DNA of 64,000 nt, taken from positions 1-64,000 of the forward strand of contig JAEZXR010000018.1 in NCBI GenBank assembly GCA_023419605.1, read 5' to 3'. Positions 58,125-64,000 of the stretch are shown one piece after another (position 1 is the stretch's first letter; every line of letters begins with the position of its first letter). Made by a program: the position numbers and the translations under genes. The stretch is from Bacillota bacterium. Lineage in GTDB: Bacteria; Bacillota; Clostridia; Acetivibrionales; JAEZXR01. The notes under the pieces are model-generated. The model was not told the origin of the DNA and did no database searches. It worked only from the letters and a program-made list of their open reading frames with translations.

Positions 58125-59921
58125 ATGAAACCCTATCCGGGTCAAAGAGGTCTCTTTAAGATGTTTGCATTAACCTTTTGTATCGTAATTTTCCTTCCAA
58201 TCATTATTATTGGAAGTTTGAGCTATTTACGTTCTTCCGACTACCTTAAAATACAGACCGAGGAATACCTGGGGCAAATTGTCCTGAATGTAAGCAATCA
58301 GATGGATACCATCATTCGTGATTACGACTGGCTGTCCCTCCGTATCATCTCTTCCAGAGAGGTCCGGCAAATAACTACAGCTGAATCCTATACGGATTAT
58401 GACAGCTATTTGTTTCAAAATTGGGCCGGTAATTCTTTCATCAATGATATATTTATGCAGAAGTCTTATATTCGATGGTTCAGCATCTATGGCAGTAACG
58501 GTTACGTCTATACGACAGACTCGGGAAAGAACCATAAGGAAATAGAAAGCCTGCAGCAGGCACTTCCTACAAACGGTTCCATCAAGCTTTTTGTTACACG
58601 GGGTGCTGCCGGAGACACCGGTGCCATAACCAGCAACCAGTTTTTTGTGTTTCTAGGCCGCTCATTGGTCTATAATGCAAATAAAACCAGCGGAACCTTT
58701 TTCATGGAAATAGGAACACAGCAATTCGGTTCCATATGGAAGCAGGTTGACCTTAAAGGCGGGCAGATATGGATTACCGACCAGAATGGCCAATTTATCT
58801 ATCATCCTGAAAGCAAGTACCTTGGGAGAAACGTAGGTGAGACGATGGATATGCTCAACCTGAACCAGGACTCCGGCGCCTTTACCTGTAAAATTAATGG
58901 AACGGAGCAATTCGTGGTCTACCGCACCTCCGGCTATACAGGTTGGAAAACCATAACGGCAGTTCCCTTAAAGGAATTGAACAAGCCAGTTAACAATCTG
59001 AGAAACGCCATTCTCCTGTCCGCCTTGTTCGCTTTTCCCCTGGCCATCATTATCGGCTATGTATTTATTGTTTTCATCATCATCAATCCCATACGCAAAA
59101 TCCAGCATGTGATGAAAGAGGTAGGAAAGGGGAACTGGGTAAAGATCGAAGGAAATCTGCCGCGCAATGAGATCGGAGACTTGATCCAGGGGTACAATGT
59201 CATGGTGGGGAAGGTGTCGGAATTGATTGAAACGGTGTATGAAGCGGAATTACGGCATCAGAAAGAGGAGCTGGCTCAAAAAAAAGCCGAACTGCAAGCT
59301 TTGCAGACCCAGATCAATCCCCATTTCCTTTACAATACCCTGGGTGCTATCAATACCTATGCATTAACGGATAAAAAGCAGCCGGTCAAGGAAATGATTG
59401 ATGCATTGGGAAATATGTTCCGGTATGCGGTACAAAACCCCCTTGAGCCTGTGAAGGTAAAGGATGAGATACTTCATGTGGAGAATTACCTTTTGATTCA
59501 GAATTACAGGCAGAGAAACATGCCGAAGATCGAATGGAATCTGGCAAAATACGCCGAATATCCTATGTTAAGGCTGACACTGCAGCCCTTAATTGAAAAC
59601 ATTTTTAACCACGCCTTTCCGAACGGCATCGAGTTTCAACATACCATTTGGATTGAAGCAAAGGAAAAGAACGGCTCTTTCGTCATTGAAGTTTCGGATA
59701 ATGGCGTCGGCCCCGAATGGGATATACCGGAATTTGAATTTATCGCCAATGAAAGAGGCGGCAAAGGGGGGATTGGCCTATCTAACGTACATCGACGGCT
59801 GAAACTCGCCTACGGTAACGAGTATGGGATAAAAATCAGCGGTAAGAAGGGAATTGGAATGACAGTCATTATGCTAATGCCACTGCCTTCCATGCGCGAT
59901 GGTGATGTGGAAAACCAATAG
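58125..59921 (+). CDS. YesM-type sensor histidine kinase, system 3
   Basis: About 598 residues from the ATG at 58125 (GGGGGTGTCAGAGAA before it); an in-frame ATG at 58101 has no site. The first span is near 15-35 (FALTFCIVIFLPIIIIGSL), then an extracellular sensor, a second span (LLSALFAFPLAIIIGYVFIVF), HAMP, LQTQINPHFLYNTLGAINT, and an ATPase with IENIFNHAFPNG, DNGVGPEWD and GLSNVHRRLKLAYG. It diverges from importer 3 and precedes its regulator by 73 bases. Confidence 0.92.
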   Translation: MKPYPGQRGLFKMFALTFCIVIFLPIIIIGSLSYLRSSDYLKIQTEEYLGQIVLNVSNQMDTIIRDYDWLSLRIISSREVRQITTAESYTDYDSYLFQNWAGNSFINDIFMQKSYIRWFSIYGSNGYVYTTDSGKNHKEIESLQQALPTNGSIKLFVTRGAAGDTGAITSNQFFVFLGRSLVYNANKTSGTFFMEIGTQQFGSIWKQVDLKGGQIWITDQNGQFIYHPESKYLGRNVGETMDMLNLNQDSGAFTCKINGTEQFVVYRTSGYTGWKTITAVPLKELNKPVNNLRNAILLSALFAFPLAIIIGYVFIVFIIINPIRKIQHVMKEVGKGNWVKIEGNLPRNEIGDLIQGYNVMVGKVSELIETVYEAELRHQKEELAQKKAELQALQTQINPHFLYNTLGAINTYALTDKKQPVKEMIDALGNMFRYAVQNPLEPVKVKDEILHVENYLLIQNYRQRNMPKIEWNLAKYAEYPMLRLTLQPLIENIFNHAFPNGIEFQHTIWIEAKEKNGSFVIEVSDNGVGPEWDIPEFEFIANERGGKGGIGLSNVHRRLKLAYGNEYGIKISGKKGIGMTVIMLMPLPSMRDGDVENQ

Positions 59922-59994
59922 ATGCTGTCAGTGCAAAATCCGTATCGTGGCATGACGCAAATACATTCTATCGAAGATCGGAGTGAGAAGAATA

Positions 59995-61047
59995 ATGTAT
60001 AGCTTTTTATTAGTAGATGATGAACCCGTGGTAAGAGAAGGCATGAGCGTAATTTTAAGACAGTCCGGCTTACCCATCCGAGATATTGTGGAAGCAAATG
60101 ACGGAGAAGAAGCGGTAGCTTTTCTCGAAAACCGGGACTTTGACTTTTTAATCAGCGATATAAAAATGCCTAAAATGGATGGTCTGGAGCTAAGTAAGAA
60201 AGCAAAGGAACTCAACCCCAACATGACCACGTTAATTGTCTCGGGCTACGAAGACTTCAAATACGCACAAACGGCGTTACGCTACGGAGTTAAGGATTAT
60301 TTGCTGAAGCCCTTAAACGACAAGAATTTTATCTCCGTTATTTCGGCATTAATCGGAACTTGCAATAAAAATCAACAAAATTATACCATGCCTCTGGAAA
60401 AAGTTGATTCCATCATTTATACGCTTGAGTCCGGTTTATGGGAAAATTCCAAAGCCGATATAGAAAGTGCCTGTGAGGACTTTAAAGGGGTTTGCACAGA
60501 TGCTCCTGCAAATTACTGCATTAAAACTGCGGACGAAATTCTGGAAATCGTATTGCGCAAATTATCCGCAAGGATGGGATACCGGCCCCTCATTGATATA
60601 TCCAAATACGAGGGCACCAATAAATTAGCTCTTCAAAAATGGTTTATGGACGAAATCCTCCATATCGGAGAAGCCGTGCGAACAAGAAAAGCTTGTGTTG
60701 ATTACCAATCGGTGGACCTGGCAAAAAAATATATAGAAGAAAATTACAATAAAAATATATCCCTGGAGGATGTCAGCCGAAAAGTCGGTTTAAATCCCAG
60801 CTATTTCAGCAGGATTTTCAAATCCACTACAGGCGCTAATTTTGTTGATTACCGCACGGAAATAAGAATCAATAAGGCCAAGGAATTATTAAACATGCCC
60901 AATAAGTCCGTAATAGAAATCACATTTGATATCGGCTTTAATGATACGACGCATTTTACACGGCTATTTAAAAAGTTTACCGGTATCACTCCTACGGAAT
61001 ACCGGCAGAGAAAAGACTCTACAGGGCAAAAAGCTACTTCTTCCTGA
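59995..61047 (+). CDS. YesN-type response regulator, system 3 (short form)
   Basis: About 350 residues from ATG 59995 (MYSFLLVDDEP); a GTG at 59983 is an alternative. The receiver has DFLISDIKMPKMDGLEL and YLLKPLN. The middle region is shorter than in the other two YesN proteins. The AraC domain (~240-345) has KNISLEDVSRKVGLNPSYFS, IFKSTTGANFVDYR and ITFDIGFNDTTHFTRLFKKF. It probably activates the divergent importer 3. The terminator overlaps the last codons. Confidence 0.92.
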   Translation: MYSFLLVDDEPVVREGMSVILRQSGLPIRDIVEANDGEEAVAFLENRDFDFLISDIKMPKMDGLELSKKAKELNPNMTTLIVSGYEDFKYAQTALRYGVKDYLLKPLNDKNFISVISALIGTCNKNQQNYTMPLEKVDSIIYTLESGLWENSKADIESACEDFKGVCTDAPANYCIKTADEILEIVLRKLSARMGYRPLIDISKYEGTNKLALQKWFMDEILHIGEAVRTRKACVDYQSVDLAKKYIEENYNKNISLEDVSRKVGLNPSYFSRIFKSTTGANFVDYRTEIRINKAKELLNMPNKSVIEITFDIGFNDTTHFTRLFKKFTGITPTEYRQRKDSTGQKATSS

Positions 61048-61067
61048 GAAGAGGCTTTTTGCCCCTG
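61022..61067 (+). terminator. Terminator overlapping the 3' end of yesN system 3
   Basis: CAGGGCAAAAAGC and GCTTTTTGCCCCTG form the stem, with CTTCTTC/GAAGA inside. It begins within the last eight codons of the regulator gene. Confidence 0.65.
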
Positions 61068-61159
61068 TGGCAGCCTGTCAGGATACTACCGGTCCTTTTT
61101 TACATTTCCCGGTCCTAGCATAACAGCTGCCTGTTGCCCCTGCCAATCCTTCATAGCAA

Positions 61160-61330
61160 ATATGAAGGGAGAACAAAATGCTATCGCACTTTGTTCTTCG
61201 CTAGGGGGAACTACTTCCCCCTTCGACGGAGCTAACGCTCCTGAGCCCCCCCCTCTAAACCGGCGAGGGGAATCCCCTCTGCACTCCCCATGGTAAGAAA
61301 ATTAAAAACCATAATTTCCTTACCATCAAA
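61160..61330. repeat. Structured gene-free stretch with several hairpins
   Basis: Stems seen: AGAACAAA with TTTGTTCT (near 61170-61198), GGGGGAA-CTAC-TTCCCCC (near 61204-61221), GAGGGGAATCCCCTC (near 61265-61279) and ATGGTAAG with CTTACCAT (61290-61297 with 61319-61326). No coding frame or ribosome binding site is supported between 61048 and the tRNA. It may be a degraded repeat. Confidence 0.4.
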
Positions 61331-61365
61331 AAAATAAGATTCCTGAATTTCAGGAATCTTATTTT
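61331..61365 (-). terminator. Terminator after tRNA-Arg(ACG)
   Basis: AAAATAAGATTCCTG and CAGGAATCTTATTTT are a perfect 15-bp stem around AATTT, directly abutting the encoded CCA end of the tRNA on the minus strand. Confidence 0.85.
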
Positions 61366-61441
61366 GGCGCGCCCAGCAGGGGTCGAACCCACAACCTCTT
61401 GATCCGTAGTCAAGCACTCTATCCAATTGAGCTATGAGCGC
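61365..61441 (-). tRNA. tRNA-Arg (anticodon ACG)
   Basis: The acceptor stem GCGCTCA pairs with TGGGCGC (one G-T pair), with discriminator G and an encoded CCA. D-arm AGCTCAATTGGATAGAGT, anticodon loop CTACGGA giving ACG (read as ICG), and T-arm GTGGGTTCGACCCCT are complete. A single tRNA gene with its own terminator. Confidence 0.94.
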
Positions 61442-61667
61442 ACATTTAGCGAACACATATTATAATAATACAAAACGAAGAAAAAATCAACTACTAGTTT
61501 TAGGAAAAATTAAATTTCTTCTTTCTCCTCCCTATAAAAATAAATTTCCCTAACACTTTCCTAACTTTTTGGTTACAATCCACTAGTATTGGTTTAATAT
61601 ACCTGTTATATGTCAATTTTATATGATATAATGTTTATTCTACAGAAATATACAAACGAGTGAGGGA

Positions 61668-62651
61668 ATGGAACATATGTTTTTTGAGTCATACAAGTCA
61701 ATATTGTATTCGGACACACTTTTACCTGATATATTCATTACAGAGTATATGCCTTCCATGAGTGGGGACTGCGTAAAGGTTTATTTGTACTGCCTGTTTA
61801 TGGACAAGTACAACAAGCAGGCTTCCACGGAAGAGCTGTCAAAAAAGCTGGAAATCGATATAAACAAGGTAAAGGACGCTCTCACTTATCTTGAAAGTGT
61901 TGGTGCAATATCCAGAAAGGAAAACAGTGTAGTTTTGGTAGACCTGAAGGAAAAAGAGATCAACAAGCTGTACAGGCCCAAGCTTACGTCGACACCGGAA
62001 GAGGCCCTGCAAAGCAGTGAACGCAACAAAAAGCGCAATGCCATCATTTCCGCCATCAATAACTCCTTTTTCCAGGGGATCATGCCGCCTTCCTGGTATA
62101 CCGACATCGATGCCTGGTTTGATAAATACAAGTTCGAAGAGGATGTGATGTATGCCCTCTTCCAGCACTGTTATGACCATAAGGGACTGGCCAAAGGATA
62201 TATCGCAAAAGTTGCAGACAGCTGGCACAGCAAAAGTATAGTAAATTCCTTTGATCTGGACAGATATTTTGTAGAATACCAGAAACTAAAGGATATAAAG
62301 CTGAACATCACTAAAAAGTTGAAGTTTAACAGAATGCTTACGGAGTATGAGCAGGATTACATAGAAAAGTGGGTTTTGGAATACGGGTATGATTTTGAAA
62401 TCATCGAACTGGCTTTAAAAAGGACTACTACCCGGACCAACCCAAGCTTTGAGTATATCCATAACATTGTGACGGATTGGTATAAGAACGGGCTTAAAAC
62501 CATGGAAGAGATCATTACCTATATGAACACCAAGAAGCAGGCGGCGGCTAAGAAGCCAAAAGCCAAGGAGTCTGCCGTTCCTCAGCACAGCAACTTTAAG
62601 CAGCGGGACTATGATGACGAGTTTTATGACAGCCTCTATGAAAATGCGTAA
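61668..62651 (+). CDS. DnaD-domain replication protein
   Basis: A 327-residue protein with an N-terminal winged-helix region (~20-105: CVKVYLYCLFMDKYNKQAST, VKDALTYLESVGAISRK) and two DnaD/DnaB_2-type helical domains (~135-215 and ~220-290: LTEYEQDYIEKWVLEYGYDFEIIELAL, then the YxxxIxxxWY-like FEYIHNIVTDWYKNG). Such proteins help open the origin and recruit the helicase loader. The start may be 61668 or the ATG at 61677, which is better spaced from AGGG. The helicase-loader gene follows, so they likely act together. Confidence 0.88.
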   Translation: MEHMFFESYKSILYSDTLLPDIFITEYMPSMSGDCVKVYLYCLFMDKYNKQASTEELSKKLEIDINKVKDALTYLESVGAISRKENSVVLVDLKEKEINKLYRPKLTSTPEEALQSSERNKKRNAIISAINNSFFQGIMPPSWYTDIDAWFDKYKFEEDVMYALFQHCYDHKGLAKGYIAKVADSWHSKSIVNSFDLDRYFVEYQKLKDIKLNITKKLKFNRMLTEYEQDYIEKWVLEYGYDFEIIELALKRTTTRTNPSFEYIHNIVTDWYKNGLKTMEEIITYMNTKKQAAAKKPKAKESAVPQHSNFKQRDYDDEFYDSLYENA

Positions 62652-62773
62652 AACCAACCTATTACATAGAAATAAGTTTCTTGAAACGAAGGGCATGGAC
62701 GAACCTTTTGCTACATCCTGACGGGATTCGCAAAAAGTCCGGGCAGTTTGTTTCAAACGACAAGGGTGATCGT

Positions 62774-63808
62774 ATGAGTGCAAGTATACATAACCTTATA
62801 AAAACTGAATATGACAAGCGGCAGAAAGCGGCCTATGACAGCCTGGAGGAAAAGAAATCCGAGGTGTATGCCAAATTCCCCAGGATACAGGACATTGACG
62901 AGGAAATCAAGCTGAACGGAATCCACTATAATAAGATGATCCTTAAAGGTATGATTTCGACAGAAGATGCCTCGACCCGCCTCCTGGGCCGAATTGATGA
63001 GCTCAGAGCGGAAAAGCTTGCCTTGCTTATGGAAGGCGGCTATCCGGTCAATTATCTGGAAATCAGCTATCAGTGCAGCCATTGCAGGGATACGGGATAT
63101 ATCGAGGGTACCAGCGGAGCGGAAAAATGCGTGTGCTACAAACAGCAGCTTATCAGCCATCTGTACAGCGAATCCAACCTGAAGCTGGTGGAAAATGAGA
63201 ATTTCTCCACCTTCAATGAGACCTTCTACCCGGATGCTGTCAATGAAGCCAAATACGGTATAAAAATTTCACCCCGGCAGAATATTCTGAGTATCCGGGA
63301 ACGCTGCACCCGATTTATTGAAAACTTTGCAAATTCGGAAGAAAAAAACCTGTTTTTGAGTGGTCCCACGGGGGTAGGGAAAACCTTTCTATCGAATTGC
63401 ATCGCTATGGAGCTGATCAACGGGGGAAGGACCGTATTGTACCAAACAGCACCAACCTTGTTCAATATTGTGAATGAACACAAGATGAAAGCCTTTACCG
63501 AAGAAGGATACATGGATACCCGGTACCGGAACATATTGGAGGTAGAACTGCTGATCATTGATGACCTGGGGACTGAGCCTCCCAGTGCTTCCCGGTTCGC
63601 AGAGTTCCTAACCATACTGAATACCCGGCAGCTTAACAATCTTACAAGGCCCTGCAAAACCATTATTTCAACCAACATCGAGGCACGGCAGTTATATGAG
63701 TATTATTCGGAAAGAGTTGCGTCCCGGATTATTGGGGGCTTTGATATGTTCCGGCTGGCAGGAGAGGATATCCGCAGGCTGAAAAAAGTAAAGGAAAGTA
63801 CTAAATAA
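62774..63808 (+). CDS. DnaC/DnaI-like replicative helicase loader (AAA+ ATPase)
   Basis: About 344 residues from ATG 62774 (MSASIHNLIKTEYDKRQ), preceded by AAGGGTGAT; the open frame extends further upstream without a site. The N-terminal helicase-binding part carries a cysteine cluster (CSHCRDTGYIEGTSGAEKCV then C), as in DnaI. The AAA+ domain has Walker A LSGPTGVGKTFLSN, Walker B LLIIDDLGTEPPSA, sensor-1 TIISTNIEARQLYEYY and the Arg-finger region SERVASRIIGGFDMFRL. It loads the replicative helicase with the DnaD protein upstream. Confidence 0.9.
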   Translation: MSASIHNLIKTEYDKRQKAAYDSLEEKKSEVYAKFPRIQDIDEEIKLNGIHYNKMILKGMISTEDASTRLLGRIDELRAEKLALLMEGGYPVNYLEISYQCSHCRDTGYIEGTSGAEKCVCYKQQLISHLYSESNLKLVENENFSTFNETFYPDAVNEAKYGIKISPRQNILSIRERCTRFIENFANSEEKNLFLSGPTGVGKTFLSNCIAMELINGGRTVLYQTAPTLFNIVNEHKMKAFTEEGYMDTRYRNILEVELLIIDDLGTEPPSASRFAEFLTILNTRQLNNLTRPCKTIISTNIEARQLYEYYSERVASRIIGGFDMFRLAGEDIRRLKKVKESTK

Positions 63809-63820
63809 ACACTGGATAAG

Positions 63821-63847
63821 GAACCTGGTGGCAATGCCACCAGGTTC
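63821..63847. terminator. Terminator between convergent genes
   Basis: GAACCTGGTGGC and GCCACCAGGTTC form a near-perfect stem with a tight loop and a T-run. It lies between the loader gene and the leftward partial gene. Confidence 0.8.
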
Positions 63848-63848
63848 T

Positions 63849-64000
63849 TTATCTGATACCTATGAATCTGAGTACCATATCAAGGGCTTCATTCCTTATT
63901 CCCAGTAAACCGAAGCCCTGGGCAACATAGATGGTCCCAATCAGAAGGAATGGCGGCAAAAGCCAGACCATACCTTTTAAATCTACTTTTTCCGCAGGTT
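63849..64000 (-). CDS. C-terminal end of an integral membrane protein, partial
   Basis: Fifty codons of a leftward gene are visible up to a TAA at 63849-63851; the 5' part lies beyond the window. The piece reads PAEKVDLKGMVWLLPPF, a hydrophobic span (LLPPFLLIGTIYVAQGFGLL) and a short cytoplasmic or external tail ending RFIGIR. The strong terminator directly after it supports a real gene end. The family cannot be told from this fragment. Confidence 0.5.
   Translation of the reverse strand, partial: PAEKVDLKGMVWLLPPFLLIGTIYVAQGFGLLGIRNEALDMVLRFIGIR

Noticed and set aside
1..64000. CRISPR arrays, rRNA genes, complete transposase genes and known riboswitch classes.
   Set aside because: None seen: no regularly spaced repeats, no rRNA-like stretches, no transposase motifs, and no leader matched a riboswitch core I can recognise by eye.

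Overview
The window reads as chromosomal DNA of a low-to-moderate GC, Gram-positive, spore-former-like Clostridia member of the plant-polysaccharide-using kind. This is inferred from strong AGGAGG ribosome binding sites, TTGACA/TATAAT promoters, lipoprotein-type solute-binding proteins, an S-layer-homology surface protein, three YesM/YesN two-component systems, SdpR/SdpI, and a DnaD plus DnaC/DnaI-type loader pair. I cannot name the species.

Layout. (1) 1-5270 is the right end of an integrated prophage or integrative element. It carries small leftward early genes (HTH proteins, a BRO/ORF6C antirepressor, zinc-ribbon proteins), a divergent control region with repeated 17-bp operators, a LexA/CI-like repressor and a tyrosine integrase. 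The integrase lies next to the 3' end of a tRNA-Arg(CCT) gene, which is the likely attachment site. (2) 5535-29100 is mostly housekeeping and accessory metabolism: an FN3/SLH surface protein, a cyclase, a membrane HD-GYP/DUF5317 operon preceded by a 31-residue micropeptide gene, PepF, an M29 aminopeptidase, HelD, an HD phosphohydrolase, Tag, GtrA, a ProX-like deacylase, SdpI/SdpR, a DUF1287 protein, a GyrI-like protein, a WYL regulator with a SagB-type oxidoreductase, a sugar isomerase-like protein, RecQ and MutY. (3) 29139-35900 holds a five-PAS histidine kinase split by one in-frame TAA, superoxide dismutase, YmaF, and an unusual solute-binding/OmpA fusion with a membrane coiled-coil partner. 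(4) 35959-61047 is a carbohydrate-uptake region: three CUT1-type ABC importers (binding protein plus two permeases, no ATPase gene), each linked to a YesM-YesN pair, together with a GH88 enzyme and a GH30 gene ruined by an internal deletion. The ATPase is presumably a shared MsmX-type subunit encoded elsewhere. (5) 61365-64000 has tRNA-Arg(ACG), a DnaD-domain protein, a DnaC/DnaI-like loader and the end of a membrane protein gene.

In region 4 the YesM kinases probably sense extracellular oligosaccharide and the AraC-type YesN regulators switch on the adjacent importers. GH88, and formerly GH30, point to pectin or arabinogalactan side-chain fragments as one substrate class. The intergenic regions are rich in large nested palindromes of about 45-225 bp, which may be mobile miniature elements. 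No CRISPR array, rRNA gene or intact insertion sequence was seen.
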